64,000 nt of DNA from Candidatus Sulfurimonas marisnigri (GCF_015265475.1 NZ_CP054493.1:1984001-2048000), one strand, 5' to 3'. Shown: positions 16,798 through 27,895, counted from the stretch's first letter. Program-made: numbers and translations. The notes: generated by a model not told the origin, from the letters alone.

Positions 16798-18555
16798 ATG
16801 AACTTTAAAAAATCTGTAATATTTATTTTACTAGTTGGCATAGGTGCTATATATTTTATGTCAAATCTCATTGTGGATGACAGAGTAGAAGCTTTACTAC
16901 GCCAAAAATACATAAATTCTTCAGAAACCATGAAAAATAGTGCGAAACTACATACTGCAGAAAAAATGGATGCAACATTAGCATTGGCGATTGCTATTTC
17001 ACATAAAGAGGAGCTTATAAAAGCTCTGCGTGAAAATAACTATAAGCTAGTAGATTTAAAAAGCATATCAGATATGATCAAAAAACACACTAAATTTAAA
17101 ACACCATGGTTTCATCTTGTATCAAAAGATGGAGTAAGTATTCTAAAAAGTTGGATGGAAAGAAAAGGTGAGTATATATTAGGGTTTAGACGAGATTTGG
17201 CCAAATTAATGAAAGAACCAAAAGTTACCACTACAATTAGTGTAGGTAAATTTAATATGACCTTTAAAGCTATTGTTCCAGTTTACGATGGACAAAAATT
17301 CATAGGCTTATTTGAAGTTATTACTAATTTTGACTCAGTTGCAGAAAGTTTAAAAAATAAAAATATTGACTTTGTTGTTTTAGCAGATAAAAGGTATAAA
17401 AAACAACTCACTAAACCATACTCAAAATTATTTATAGAAGACTATTATGTAGCAAATTCAAACGCTAATAAAGAGTTCTTAAAGCTTGTAGAAAAAATAG
17501 GCGTAGATAACTTTATAAAAAACAAGGAAGACTATTTTATTCATAAAGATGAAAAACATCTATTAACTAACTATAACCTATTAGACATAGACGGTAATAC
17601 TATTGGATATTTTTTACTATTTAAATCACTTGAATCAATAGATACCACAGATATATCAAATAAAAAAAATCTCTTGTTTTTTATACTTTTGGCTATCTTT
17701 ATAGTGTTTTTTGGAATTCTATATTATTTTTATAATAGGGCATATTCTAACAAAATATTACAACTAAACAGCGAATTAGAAGAAAGAGTAAAAAAAGAGG
17801 TTGAGGAAAATCGCTTAAAAGATGGGCTTGTTCTTCAGCAGTCAAAATTGGCATCTATGGGTGAGATGATAGGTGCCATTGCTCATCAGTGGAGACAACC
17901 GCTAAACGCTTTAAGTATAAGTATACAAAATTTAGAGTACGCCTATGAAGATAATTTAGTTGATAAAGAGTATCTGGATAAATATACAAGTAAAAATCTA
18001 AAAACAATAAATTTTATGTCCAATACTATAGATGATTTTAGAAACTTTTTTAGAGTAGATAAAGAGAAAGAAGGTTTTAGCGTAAAAGAGGCTATATTAG
18101 GGACTATATCTTTGCAAGAAGCACAATTAAAAAATAATGGAATTAGTTTAGAAGTTATGGGTGATGACTTTATAGTTAATGGATTTTATAATGAGTTTCA
18201 GCAGGTTATTTTAAATATAATAAGTAATTCAAAAGATGTTCTACTTGACAACAATATAAAAGAACCAGAAATAAAAATTATTCTAGAAGACAATAAAATA
18301 CTAATTAAAGATAATGGCCCTGGAATAAATAAAGATATTATAAATAAAGTGTTTGAGCCATATTTTACAACAAAAGATAAAGACAAAGGGACAGGGATGG
18401 GTCTTTATATGTCAAAAATGATTATAGAAGATAATATGGGCGGAAAACTATTAGTATCTAACATTCAAAAATCAGACTTAAATGATTGCTATGGTGTTAT
18501 GTTTACAATTGAAATGCCAACAAAAGAACAAAGAGAGGAGGATGAAAAATTATGA
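16798..18555 (+). CDS. Membrane sensor histidine kinase with periplasmic double-Cache-like domain
   Basis: A 585-residue kinase: helix at 5-25, a long periplasmic region (about 30-285) of double-Cache type (TPWFHLVSKDGVSILKSW, MTFKAIVPVYDGQKFIGLFE), a helix at 290-315, a coiled coil, the H-box GAIAHQWRQPLNAL near 360, then ATPase motifs NIISNSKDVL, DNGPGI and GTGMGL. It opens a three-gene operon: its stop overlaps the next start (ATGA). Its extracellular ligand is unknown. Confidence 0.88.
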   Translation: MNFKKSVIFILLVGIGAIYFMSNLIVDDRVEALLRQKYINSSETMKNSAKLHTAEKMDATLALAIAISHKEELIKALRENNYKLVDLKSISDMIKKHTKFKTPWFHLVSKDGVSILKSWMERKGEYILGFRRDLAKLMKEPKVTTTISVGKFNMTFKAIVPVYDGQKFIGLFEVITNFDSVAESLKNKNIDFVVLADKRYKKQLTKPYSKLFIEDYYVANSNANKEFLKLVEKIGVDNFIKNKEDYFIHKDEKHLLTNYNLLDIDGNTIGYFLLFKSLESIDTTDISNKKNLLFFILLAIFIVFFGILYYFYNRAYSNKILQLNSELEERVKKEVEENRLKDGLVLQQSKLASMGEMIGAIAHQWRQPLNALSISIQNLEYAYEDNLVDKEYLDKYTSKNLKTINFMSNTIDDFRNFFRVDKEKEGFSVKEAILGTISLQEAQLKNNGISLEVMGDDFIVNGFYNEFQQVILNIISNSKDVLLDNNIKEPEIKIILEDNKILIKDNGPGINKDIINKVFEPYFTTKDKDKGTGMGLYMSKMIIEDNMGGKLLVSNIQKSDLNDCYGVMFTIEMPTKEQREEDEKL

Positions 18556-20390
18556 TTGATAAAAGACCTTATATAAAATATATTTTTCTTTTTATTATGT
18601 TACTTCTCTCAACATCTCTTTTTGCACAAAAAGAGATTAAGATAGGTATTTTCGCATATAATGGGGTGGAGTTTGCTCTAAATAGATGGGATAAAACTAT
18701 CAAAACATTAGATAAGGCTATTCCTGACTATAAGATTTCAGCCTTATATTTAACAAAATTTAATGAGATGACAGAAGTAGTAAAAAATTCTAAAATAGAT
18801 TTCGTTTTAACAAACCCAACAGCGTATGCAAGACTTGAAAAAGAATATGGGATTAGCAGAATTTCCACACTAATAAATACAAGAGAAGATGGTGGATTGA
18901 CACAGTTTTCTTCTGTGTTCTTCACAAGGGCAGATAGGGATGATATAAACTCTCTAAAAGATTTCAAAGGCAAATCCATAATGGGCGTTAATAAAGAAGG
19001 TTTTGGTGGTTGGCAGATGGCTCACAAAGAGCTTTTAGACAATGGGATAGACCCTTTTAAAACCTCAAACGTAGTTTTTGCTCCAGATAGTATAAAAACA
19101 ACAGTTGTATACTCTGTTCTTAGTGGTAAAGCAGATATAGGTACTGTAAGAACAGGTAACCTAGAGAAGTTGGTAAGTAAAGGAAAGATAAAAAAGTCTG
19201 ATTATAAACTTATTGGTCTAAAAAATGATGGCTTTGCTCTTCCGCACTCTACAGCACTTTACCCAGAATGGCCATTTGCAACAATGCCACATACTGATTT
19301 AAAAGTATCAAACGAAATGGTAAAAGCTCTGCTAAATATCAAAACTTCAGACATTGCTGCCATAAAAGGAAACTATACTGGTTGGACTGTACCTCTTGAC
19401 TATGTTCCTATTCACAATATTTTAATGCAATTAAGAGCAAAACCTTATGAGCATTATGGGGAAGTTACATTAGCTTCTATTTGGAAAGAATTTAAATATG
19501 CTGTTGTTGCTACTTTTATCATTGTCAGTATGATTTTTATTTATACTGTATATATTGGAGTCTTAAATAAAAAGTTGAAAATTTCTGAAAATAATTTAAA
19601 AAAGAGTAATAGAGATTTAGAAAAAGCAACTTTAGAGATAAAAAATATAAATCAAGATTTAGAAGAAAGAATAGGCATAGCTGTACAAGAGTATAAAATT
19701 CATAAAGAAGCAAAACAATCATCTTTAAAAGAGATGATAGGAAATATTGCCCATCAATGGAGACAGCCTTTAAACATACTTAGTATAAATATACAAAATA
19801 TGGAGTTTGAGTACGAAGATGGCATAGTAAATAAAGCGTATTTAGCAAATTTTGTGCATAAAAACAAGCATATTATTAACTCTATGTCTAAAACTATAAA
19901 TCTGTTTAGTGAGTTTTTAAAGAATGATAAAATAAAAGAGAATTTTTCTGTTAAAAACACTATAGAAGAGATTATATCTGCGCTAGCAACTCAATTTAAA
20001 GATTATAAAATATCTTTAAATCTTCTTGGCAGTGACTTTGAAGTATATGGTTCTGCAAGTGAATTTAAACAAGTTATTTTAAATATTTTAAATAACTCAA
20101 AAGATGAGCTTGCAGAAAAGTGTGTAGATAACCCAACTATTAATATAACTTTAAATAACGGTGAAATAACAATTGATGATAATGCAGGAGGAATCCCAGA
20201 TGATGTTTTAGATAGGGTGTTTGAGCCATACTATACGACAAAAGATCAAGGAAAAGGAATGGGGATGGGACTATACATAGCAAAAATGATTCTTGAAGAG
20301 AGTATGGAGAGTGAGATTTTAGTTTCCAATACTTTAGAAGGGGCAAGGGTTTTGATAAAACTCAATCAAAAGGTTAATTATGGAAGATAA
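18552..20390 (+). CDS. PhnD-like binding domain fused to a histidine kinase
   Basis: A 612-residue fusion. A signal/anchor helix is followed by a PhnD-like binding domain (about 30-300; KIGIFAYNGVEFALNRW, LTNPTAYARLEKEYGI, GGWQMAHKELLDNGID), a membrane helix at 315-340, a coiled coil, then the kinase: H-box GNIAHQWRQPLNIL near 400 and ATPase motifs NILNNSKDEL, DNAGGI, GMGMGL. It overlaps both neighbours, so all three proteins are probably made together. It shows that PhnD-like domains act as sensors in this organism. Confidence 0.88.
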   Translation: MIDKRPYIKYIFLFIMLLLSTSLFAQKEIKIGIFAYNGVEFALNRWDKTIKTLDKAIPDYKISALYLTKFNEMTEVVKNSKIDFVLTNPTAYARLEKEYGISRISTLINTREDGGLTQFSSVFFTRADRDDINSLKDFKGKSIMGVNKEGFGGWQMAHKELLDNGIDPFKTSNVVFAPDSIKTTVVYSVLSGKADIGTVRTGNLEKLVSKGKIKKSDYKLIGLKNDGFALPHSTALYPEWPFATMPHTDLKVSNEMVKALLNIKTSDIAAIKGNYTGWTVPLDYVPIHNILMQLRAKPYEHYGEVTLASIWKEFKYAVVATFIIVSMIFIYTVYIGVLNKKLKISENNLKKSNRDLEKATLEIKNINQDLEERIGIAVQEYKIHKEAKQSSLKEMIGNIAHQWRQPLNILSINIQNMEFEYEDGIVNKAYLANFVHKNKHIINSMSKTINLFSEFLKNDKIKENFSVKNTIEEIISALATQFKDYKISLNLLGSDFEVYGSASEFKQVILNILNNSKDELAEKCVDNPTINITLNNGEITIDDNAGGIPDDVLDRVFEPYYTTKDQGKGMGMGLYIAKMILEESMESEILVSNTLEGARVLIKLNQKVNYGR

Positions 20391-21528
20391 AATTACAATA
20401 CTTTACGTAGAAGATGAAGCAGAAGCTAGAGATGGTTTATCAACTTTTATAAACAGATTTGCAAAAGAATTATTTGTTGCTACTGATGGCCAAGAGGGAC
20501 TTGAATTATATAAAAAACATAATCCAGATTTAGTAATATCAGACATTAAAATGCCTAATATGAATGGTATAGATATGGCAAAAGAAATTAAAGAGATATG
20601 TTTTGATCAACATATTATTTTTACTACAGCACATAGTGAAAAAGATTTTTTTATGAAAGCAATTGATTTACAAGTTGATGGATACATTTTAAAACCTGTA
20701 GACTTAAAGCTACTTAAGTATAGGATAGAGTCTATTGCAAAAACAATAAATTTAAAAATCAAGTATGAAAAACAACTAAAACAACAAGTAAAGATGGCTT
20801 CAATGGGTGATATGATAGGAAATATTGCTCATCAATGGAGACAACCACTAAGTGCAATATCTGCAGCAGCTTTCGCTGCACAAATGAAAATAGAATTAGG
20901 AATATTTGATTTAGAGAGTGAAGAAGGTAGAGAAGAGAGTCAAAAATACTTTTTAAATCAACTTTCAGATATTGAAAAGTATGTTAGTAACCTAAATAAT
21001 ACTATAAACGATTTTAGAAACTTTTTTTCTCCAAATAAAGAAACAACTAATTTTAAATTACAAAAAAGTGTGGACAAAACAATGTCTCTTTTAAAGTCTA
21101 CGTTTAATGCAAATAATATTGAACTCATTTTTGATATACAAGACATAGAAATAACCTCATTAGAGAATGAACTTATCCAAGCTCTTTTAAATATTATTAA
21201 AAATGCTAAAGATGCATTAGTCTCATTTCAAGAGAATAGTAAAAAATTATTATTTATAACTATATATAAAGAAAATAACAAAGCTATAATAGATATAAAG
21301 GATAATGCTGGAGGAATCCCTGAGAATATTTTAGATAAAGTGTTTGATCCATATTTTACTACTAAGAGTGAATCAGAAGGCACAGGGATAGGTTTACATA
21401 TGACAAAGTCTATTATTACTAAAAATATTAACGGTAATATATCCGTTGAAAATATAGAGTATGAGTATGAAAGTGTATCTTATGTTGGTGCAAGATTTAG
21501 AGTAAGCTTACCGATAGAACAAAATTAA
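20380..21528 (+). CDS. REC-histidine kinase hybrid (cytoplasmic)
   Basis: A 382-residue soluble protein: REC at 1-120 (ILYVEDEAEARDG; acceptor in VISDIKMPNMNG), then a kinase core with H-box GNIAHQWRQPLSAI near 150 and ATPase motifs NIIKNAKDAL, DNAGGI, GTGIGL. With the REC before the kinase it can take phosphate from an upstream kinase and phosphorylate a further target. No output domain is encoded in this operon. The start overlaps the end of the PhnD-kinase gene by 11 bases. Confidence 0.88.
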   Translation: MEDKITILYVEDEAEARDGLSTFINRFAKELFVATDGQEGLELYKKHNPDLVISDIKMPNMNGIDMAKEIKEICFDQHIIFTTAHSEKDFFMKAIDLQVDGYILKPVDLKLLKYRIESIAKTINLKIKYEKQLKQQVKMASMGDMIGNIAHQWRQPLSAISAAAFAAQMKIELGIFDLESEEGREESQKYFLNQLSDIEKYVSNLNNTINDFRNFFSPNKETTNFKLQKSVDKTMSLLKSTFNANNIELIFDIQDIEITSLENELIQALLNIIKNAKDALVSFQENSKKLLFITIYKENNKAIIDIKDNAGGIPENILDKVFDPYFTTKSESEGTGIGLHMTKSIITKNINGNISVENIEYEYESVSYVGARFRVSLPIEQN

Positions 21529-21694
21529 ATACATAATAGTTGGACTTAATTAAGCCATGACTTCTCCAATTAAAATGTAATCGATACAAAACTTTAGAAT
21601 GTGTTACATGTAGAGTATTTTGTTTTTTGCTATGATCATTATCAGTCTGAAGATTATAGGCACTCTTGCCAAAATTAATAAGAATTTGATTACA

Positions 21695-21727
21695 AGCCAA
21701 ATAAGAGGATTTGACTCTTATTTGGCT
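21695..21727. terminator. Perfect 13-bp stem-loop between convergent genes
   Basis: AGCCAAATAAGAG and CTCTTATTTGGCT pair perfectly around a 7-base loop, between the REC-kinase gene (+) and the OFA transporter gene (-). No strong T-run follows on either strand, so termination is likely but not proven. Confidence 0.6.
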
Positions 21728-21754
21728 CTATGGAGCTATAGGACTGTGAGTAAG

Positions 21755-23005
21755 TTAGGCTAGTGTTTGGCTTGTTTTTATTTTTTTTATGTTTGAAAGC
21801 ATTAATATAGAAGTTATTAGTGCAATAAAGAAAAGACCCACAAAAACATAAAGTGTGCCTGTGTAGCTACCAGTAGAGTCTTTGACGTAAGCAATAATAA
21901 TAGGTCCAGCAAGCCCGGCTAAGGCCCAAGCGGTTAGAATATACCCATGAATAGCACCCAGCTCTTTTGTGCCAAAAACATCACCTATGTATGCTGGGAT
22001 AGAAGCAAATGCTCCACCGTAACACATCATGATATAAAAAAGAAGTATTTGAAAAAGTAGTATGCTTGTGACTGTTGTGAGTAGAGAAAAAGCAATAATT
22101 TGAGTGACAAAGAAAAGTATAAAGACTATAGGTCTAGTAAGGTAATCAGAGATACTTGCCCAAACAATCCTTCCTACACCATTGAAAATACCCATGAGCC
22201 CAACTGCTGAAGCTGCGGCTAAGGCAGAAATACCAATAACTTCTTGTAATAGTGGAGATGCTACAGAGATTATAGCAATCCCGCAGGTTACATTGATAAA
22301 AAGCATAATCCACAAGCCATAAAACCTAGCTGTTTTTACGGCTTCATTTCGTGTAATGTTTACTAAATCTTCTTTAATTTTCTTTTTTCCTGAGGCAATT
22401 GCATGACTTAGACGCTCTGGCATATATCCTTCTGGCGGATTAGCAAGATACTGTGCTGCGCTAAACATAATGACGAAGTAAATAGCACCCAAAATGTAAA
22501 AAGTTGAAGATATCCCTACTGAATCTATTAGTATTTTAATTGCAGGACCAGAGATAGCGGAGGCAAAACCAAAGCCCATAATAGCAAGTCCTGTTGCCAT
22601 TCCACGTCTATCAGGGAACCATTTTACAAGCATCGATACAGGAGAAATATATCCTATGCCAAGACCTGTACCACCTAAAACACCATAAGTAAGATAGAGC
22701 AGTATCTTAGACTCAAAATGGATAGCCATTCCAGAGCCTATGGTACCTAGCCCAAACAAAACAGCAGCAAGCGTGGCAGCAACCCTAGGACCATTTTTCT
22801 CAACAAATTTTCCCATAAGAGCAGCAGAGAGGCCAAGAAAGAAGATGGCAACAGAAAATGTAATCGTAACATCTGTGAGTGTCCAAGCCATTGCGGACTG
22901 TATAGGGTTTACATACACACTCCATGCATATACTGAGCCTATACTCATATGAATTGCCATGGCGCCTATCACCATTAGCCAGCGGTTTTTAATTTTTGTC
23001 ATCAT
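21755..23005 (-). CDS. MFS transporter, OFA (oxalate/formate antiporter) family
   Basis: A 416-residue transporter with 12 predicted helices. MSIGSVYAWSVYVNPIQ in helix 1 and GTGLGIGYISPVSMLVKWFPDRRG after helix 4 (read in parts) are typical of the OFA family, which exchanges small mono- and dicarboxylates. The substrate is not determinable. The frame opens at 23044, but ATG at 23005 (MMTKIKNRW) has AAGGA seven bases upstream and is the better start. Confidence 0.85.
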   Translation of the reverse strand: MMTKIKNRWLMVIGAMAIHMSIGSVYAWSVYVNPIQSAMAWTLTDVTITFSVAIFFLGLSAALMGKFVEKNGPRVAATLAAVLFGLGTIGSGMAIHFESKILLYLTYGVLGGTGLGIGYISPVSMLVKWFPDRRGMATGLAIMGFGFASAISGPAIKILIDSVGISSTFYILGAIYFVIMFSAAQYLANPPEGYMPERLSHAIASGKKKIKEDLVNITRNEAVKTARFYGLWIMLFINVTCGIAIISVASPLLQEVIGISALAAASAVGLMGIFNGVGRIVWASISDYLTRPIVFILFFVTQIIAFSLLTTVTSILLFQILLFYIMMCYGGAFASIPAYIGDVFGTKELGAIHGYILTAWALAGLAGPIIIAYVKDSTGSYTGTLYVFVGLFFIALITSILMLSNIKKIKTSQTLA

Positions 23006-23183
23006 TTGCATCCTTAAATGTCTAGTTTGCATGGATTTTATCAAAGATATAGTTAGATATAAATATTATAGAATAAGTACATATTAAGAGTTATTTTTAA
23101 TAAAGTCGCCATCAATAATCTTGCAAATGCATAGAAGTGCTAAGACGGATAACACTCAATTACTGTAAACAAAAAGTAAAAAT

Positions 23184-25319
23184 TTAGATTTTATACTTTT
23201 TTAGTTTTTCATCAAATTCATTTGCACTTCTATTAAGTAAATCCGCAACATTTTGAATATCTAAACTTGAAGTTTTATTTTTTTGTGCAAACTCAGTTAT
23301 ATTTTCAATACTATCTATAAGTAAATCGAGGTTGTTTTTGACTTCATTGTTTTTTGATATAAGCTCTGTGGTGTTCTCAATTGTTTTTGTTAATTCACTT
23401 TTTGTTTTATCTGATTTTTCTACAAGATTTTTTGCATGATTAGAAACATCTAGTATCTCTTGTGAATTTTGCTCAAGTTCTTCACTTACAGTATTTATGC
23501 TTTGTGTAATGACATTTGTTGTTGCTCTGATTTCACCAAGACTTTTTTGCGTTCTCTCAGCTAGTTTTCTTACCTCATCAGCAACTACCGCGAAACCTCT
23601 ACCGTGTTCACCTGCCCTTGCTGCCTCTATTGCTGCATTAAGAGCGAGTAGATTTGTCTGATCAGCAATATCACCTATAATATTTAATATCTGTTTTATC
23701 TCATCGGCTTGTTTGTTTAGTTCTCCCATTGATCCTGCCATCTCATTTTGTTTATGGCTATTTGCTTCGACTTGACTCATTACATTTTTTAGGCTTTGTG
23801 CTAGTTCATCTAAAACGGAATATGTCTCTTGAAGGCTATGGCTATTTTGCTTCGTCATCAAAAAACTCTCTTCAATACTTTTATCAGTAATAGATAAAAT
23901 CTCTTTGCTTTTTGTAGTCTCTTCAACCTGCAAAGAGATGTTTTTAGTTAGATTACTTACATCATTTGTCAAATTTTGGCTTGAAGATTTTAATCTTTGA
24001 GTACTCTCTTTGGAGAATTTTATTATGTTACTGATTTCAGATATAAAATCATTGAAATGTCCAGCAATTTGACCGATTATTCCACCTGATGTTTTTATTC
24101 TATTTTTTAGATTTCCTTCGCCTTCAACTATATCTTTTACAATATATTCGAACTCTTGCATTCCTTTATTTGTATAACTTGATATTTTTCTTGTTCTGTA
24201 TATCAAAAATATTATTAACACAAAACCGATAAATACAACCACACCAATTTTTAATCTATAAATATCATTTTCATTTTGTAGATTTTTATCATACAGGCTT
24301 TTTGGAATCTCCATAAAAAGTTTCCATTCACTATCACCCGTAGTGTTGAGTATAGTTTCGTAAAAATTATCAGGATTTTTATCTTTGCTTTGTGCAAAGT
24401 TTAGAATACTCTTATTTCTTCTATCATTAATGTTAATATTATATTTTGTATTATATATAAGAAATTTTACAGGCTCTTTTGGCATTTCAAAGTTTTGTGC
24501 TTTTGCTTCTTTTTTATCTTTATCAGTAATTATTATAAAAGGAACATTTACTAATAGTGATTCTAAAAGATTTTTTCTAAAAATTATAGAAATAATTCCT
24601 TTTATCTCATTTTTTTTATTATAAAAAGGTATAGAGTAGAGTATTCCGTAGCTCTCTTGAACATTTCCAGTTGATTTTGATTGATATTGAGTATTGTCAC
24701 AAGTCCTTAGAAGTGGTGAAAATACCGCTGGAATATCATTTAAAGTTTTATAGTTAAAGAGTGGAAATTTTTCTTTAAAATAGTTTATTTGAATAGGATA
24801 GTATATATACTCAGCCTCTTCCGCTTCTTCTGGGAAATCTGGGTTTACTTCAGCGCTTTCTCCCTCTTCTTCTTCATTGCCCATAACTAAAGAATCAAAC
24901 ATAAAAAAAGGAAACTCACCTTTTTCAAAGTTTAGTCCATCAGCAATAGCATAAATTTCAGATACGTTTACATTGGATACCAAGTCATTATATATTTGCT
25001 GAACAGTTGCAAAAGCATCTTCGGAGAATGTGCCATCTTTTACTATGTCCTCATCTTCACTTTTTCTATTTCCGCCATCAATATCTCTAACAGAAGGTAA
25101 TAGTGATATAGTTCTAGCGCTCTCATACATCTTTTTAAAAGCTTGTTCTAATTGCATCTTTTTATTTGCAAAAACTATATCTATTTGTTCTTTCTTGATT
25201 ATCTCTTTTGTATGGACTATTGCTTGTTCATGTTCTTTGTGTATAAAGTATATTGCTGCAAACACAACAATTAATATTGAAAAGGTTGTTAACAGTAAAT
25301 TTCTTATTGTAGGGCTCAT
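23184..25319 (-). CDS. Methyl-accepting chemotaxis protein
   Basis: A 711-residue chemoreceptor: helix at 7-25, a long periplasmic sensor region with an unusual acidic stretch ([22 protein letters not shown]) near 145-170, a second helix near 350-372, a HAMP-like linker, then the cytoplasmic signalling domain. The hairpin tip is intact: [20 protein letters not shown] and [15 protein letters not shown]. The ligand is unknown; the acidic stretch may bind cations (speculative). Confidence 0.9.
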   Translation of the reverse strand: MSPTIRNLLLTTFSILIVVFAAIYFIHKEHEQAIVHTKEIIKKEQIDIVFANKKMQLEQAFKKMYESARTISLLPSVRDIDGGNRKSEDEDIVKDGTFSEDAFATVQQIYNDLVSNVNVSEIYAIADGLNFEKGEFPFFMFDSLVMGNEEEEGESAEVNPDFPEEAEEAEYIYYPIQINYFKEKFPLFNYKTLNDIPAVFSPLLRTCDNTQYQSKSTGNVQESYGILYSIPFYNKKNEIKGIISIIFRKNLLESLLVNVPFIIITDKDKKEAKAQNFEMPKEPVKFLIYNTKYNININDRRNKSILNFAQSKDKNPDNFYETILNTTGDSEWKLFMEIPKSLYDKNLQNENDIYRLKIGVVVFIGFVLIIFLIYRTRKISSYTNKGMQEFEYIVKDIVEGEGNLKNRIKTSGGIIGQIAGHFNDFISEISNIIKFSKESTQRLKSSSQNLTNDVSNLTKNISLQVEETTKSKEILSITDKSIEESFLMTKQNSHSLQETYSVLDELAQSLKNVMSQVEANSHKQNEMAGSMGELNKQADEIKQILNIIGDIADQTNLLALNAAIEAARAGEHGRGFAVVADEVRKLAERTQKSLGEIRATTNVITQSINTVSEELEQNSQEILDVSNHAKNLVEKSDKTKSELTKTIENTTELISKNNEVKNNLDLLIDSIENITEFAQKNKTSSLDIQNVADLLNRSANEFDEKLKKYKI

Positions 25320-25495
25320 ATTCTCTCCAATTATAATTTTTTTTTATAATCATAGCAATTTATATTCCAAAATATAAGTATCATCATATTTGACTTATTC
25401 ACATTAAATTGAATATTGAGGAGATGACACTTTTTTTCTTAAAAAAATAGCTGAAGGATATACAAATAAATAGGTTTCGTGCCTTCAGATTAACA

Positions 25496-26935
25496 CTACG
25501 ATGAACAGCTAAGTTTAATATTCTTAGACTTCATTGGTGTTGGTTTACATAAATGTTCTAATTCAGAGTGTTCGTCATAGGGAGCTAAAGCCACTTTGAG
25601 CAGTTCATTTACCATGCTAAAGTCATGTTCCCCAGCTTTCTTTATAGCCTCTTGGAGTATATGGTTTTTAAGTATATACTTTGGATTTACTGCTAGCATC
25701 TTCTCGTGTCGCTCAGCAACACTGAGAGCCTCTTTTTCTATGCGTTCACTATATCTATCTAACCACTTATCTAAAGGTTCTCTATTTACACATATATCTA
25801 AGATATCTGACTTGTTTGTGTTAAAACGAGAAAGTTTTCTAAAGAACTCTGTGTAGTCGATTGTTGCATTTCCTAATGCTCTAAGCATCCCCAGATATAG
25901 TTCTTTATCATTATCTTGTTTTGTTTGCAGACCCATTTTTTCATACATTATCTCTGAATAGACATTTTCATATGTACTTCTAAAAGTATCATCAAGTACC
26001 TCTTCAGACAAGGTATAGTCTATTATTGGGGAGAGTGTACGAGCAAGCATATCTAAATTCCAGTGAGCACTTCCTACTTGGCCTGAAAAACTATAAAGAC
26101 CTTGTGTATCGGTCTGATTACATACAAAGTTTGGATCATAGTCATCTAAAAATGCAAATGGACCGTAGTCTATGGTTCTCCCATCTATACACATGTTGTC
26201 CGTGTTCATAACACCGTGATTGAAACCAACGCTTTGCCATTTGGCTATGGTGGTTGCTGTATTTTTGACTATCTCTGCATACATCTTTAAGTATATGTCC
26301 TCACTCCCTTTGAGATAAGGAAAACTCTCATCGATAACATAATCAGCAAGTTCTTGAAGTTTATCATGTTCACCATAAGCATTCAAGTACTCAAACGTTC
26401 CAAACCGAACCCATGTGGGAGACAAACGTAATACTATGGCACCTTTTTCCCATTTTTCACGGCTCACATCAGTATCGCTTCCTATAAGAGCCAAAGCACG
26501 AGTAGTCTCAATACCCAGACCATGCATTGCCTCACTAGCAAGGTACTCACGTATGGATGAGCGAAGGACTGCTCTACCATCACCATGACGAGAGTAAAGG
26601 GTAAGTCCTGAGCCTTTTAGTTGTAAGTTTTGTCCATTTATCTTGCCTAGATTTATAGCTCTTCCATCACCTAAGCGTCCTGCAAACTGACCAAACTGAT
26701 GTCCAGCATAACACATCGCGAAAGTCTCACTTCCCTCTAGTTTTGTTTTTCCATTTACAATATTAATCAGCTCTTCGTCCAAAGCTAAATCTTCATCTAC
26801 TCCTAAGAGTTTTGCAGCACTCTGTGAAGCAGAGATAAGAAAAGGTTTATCTAGTGGTGTTGGATCTACTTTTTCGTAAAAAATAGGCTTATGATTTAAA
26901 TATGGTGTTGTTAGTTTTAAGTTTGAAAATTTCAT
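25496..26935 (-). CDS. selO: Protein adenylyltransferase SelO (YdiU/UPF0061)
   Basis: SelO is a pseudokinase-fold enzyme that transfers AMP to proteins. Characteristic motifs are present: GRLGDGRAINLG, QLKGSGLTLYSRHGDGRAVL, SSIREYLASEAMHGLG and GVMNTDNMCIDGRTIDYGPF (given separately). The length of about 479 residues is normal. I place the start at 26935 (MKFSNLKLTTPYL); the frame begins five codons earlier at 26950. There is no C-terminal selenocysteine signal that I can see; the end reads IKLSCSS. Confidence 0.9.
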   Translation of the reverse strand: MKFSNLKLTTPYLNHKPIFYEKVDPTPLDKPFLISASQSAAKLLGVDEDLALDEELINIVNGKTKLEGSETFAMCYAGHQFGQFAGRLGDGRAINLGKINGQNLQLKGSGLTLYSRHGDGRAVLRSSIREYLASEAMHGLGIETTRALALIGSDTDVSREKWEKGAIVLRLSPTWVRFGTFEYLNAYGEHDKLQELADYVIDESFPYLKGSEDIYLKMYAEIVKNTATTIAKWQSVGFNHGVMNTDNMCIDGRTIDYGPFAFLDDYDPNFVCNQTDTQGLYSFSGQVGSAHWNLDMLARTLSPIIDYTLSEEVLDDTFRSTYENVYSEIMYEKMGLQTKQDNDKELYLGMLRALGNATIDYTEFFRKLSRFNTNKSDILDICVNREPLDKWLDRYSERIEKEALSVAERHEKMLAVNPKYILKNHILQEAIKKAGEHDFSMVNELLKVALAPYDEHSELEHLCKPTPMKSKNIKLSCSS

Positions 26936-27040
26936 AATTAGTTTTATCAAGTTACATATTAAAATTTGCTACTTATTAAAATTGGATAATATTTTTTAGG
27001 ATATGATTAAGATAAATAGATAAATTTCTTAATTTTAGTG

Positions 27041-27181
27041 CTAGGTGTTCAATGAAGCATCTTTATTAACAAGATCTAAATCATTTGGAATAAACCTTAT
27101 GGATTCATCATAATTAAGTCTATTTTTGTAACATTTATAATTATTTTTAATATATCTACATATTAAACTTGACTTATACAT
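27041..27181 (-). CDS. Possible small ORF or relic, 46 codons
   Basis: The space between selO and the TM2 gene contains a minus-strand ATG frame of 46 codons with protein-like composition, including YDESIRFIPNDLDLVNKD. I do not recognise it and see no clear ribosome site. It could be the C-terminal relic of a longer gene. Confidence 0.25.
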   Translation of the reverse strand: MYKSSLICRYIKNNYKCYKNRLNYDESIRFIPNDLDLVNKDASLNT

Positions 27182-27228
27182 AAAAAGTAATAACAATGGT
27201 TAAAGTTTATTATATAAGGATAAAAAAC

Positions 27229-27540
27229 ATGAGCGTAAATATAGAACAAATGAGATTAGATGAAAAGAAAAAGAGTGCTGTTATAGCATATATATTGTGG
27301 TGGTTTCTTGGATTTTTTGGAGCGCATCGTTTTTATATGGGAAAAAGTAATGGTGCCACTATGCTTATTATTAGTATTTTAAGCTTTCTTACTATGGTTA
27401 TAGTAGTTGGTTGGATAGGTTTACTAGCAATGCTTGTCTGGTGGGTACTAGATGCAATATCTCTTCATAAATGGGTTACAACTTATAACTTAGAGCTTAT
27501 CAATAATTATGAGAAAGCAACTGTATCTGCTAATAACTAA
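27229..27540 (+). CDS. TM2 domain protein
   Basis: A 103-residue membrane protein of the TM2 family: AYILWWFLGFFGAHRFYMGK is the hallmark helix-turn (FGAHRFY), followed by a second helix pair WIGLLAMLVWWVLDA. The function is unknown. The frame opens at 27196, but the ATG at 27229 has AAGGA before it and starts at the normal place. Confidence 0.85.
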   Translation: MSVNIEQMRLDEKKKSAVIAYILWWFLGFFGAHRFYMGKSNGATMLIISILSFLTMVIVVGWIGLLAMLVWWVLDAISLHKWVTTYNLELINNYEKATVSANN

Positions 27541-27630
27541 ATATATTACTTACTTGTTATTACAAACACAACTTTAAATACCGTAATATGAGGTGTTTAA
27601 AGTAGCCTATAAGAACTTAGACTTACGTGA

Positions 27631-27895
27631 TTTCTCGGCAGTCTAATAGCAGCCATCTTCTTCAAAATCACCTCAAATACAAACCATTCACAACTAAATG
27701 CTACAATTAAACCAAACTCTTGAAGGTGTTACAGGTAGCGGTAAAACGTACACTATGGCTAAGGTTATAGAGAATGTTAAGATGCCTACTATCATTATGA
27801 TTCATAACAAAACTTTAGCGGCTCAGCTGTGTAGTAAGTTTCATTCTTTCTTTCTAAACACTTTGGCTTACTTCTTCTTGTGTATTAAAAAATAA
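27631..27895 (+). pseudogene. uvrB 5' fragment A
   Basis: A truncated copy of the start of uvrB. 27631-27710 matches the upstream region of fragment D (TTTCTCGGCAG, then TAATAGCAGCCATCTTC). The region from the -10 box to codon 37 is deleted. Codons 38 to about 83 follow (27713-27842) with the Walker A motif GVTGSGKT and MPTIIM. Similarity then fades (FHSFFLNTL against FRSFFPKAH) up to a stop at 27895. An ATG at 27698 leaves it readable as 65 residues. It overlaps the end of the DASS transporter gene. Confidence 0.85.
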
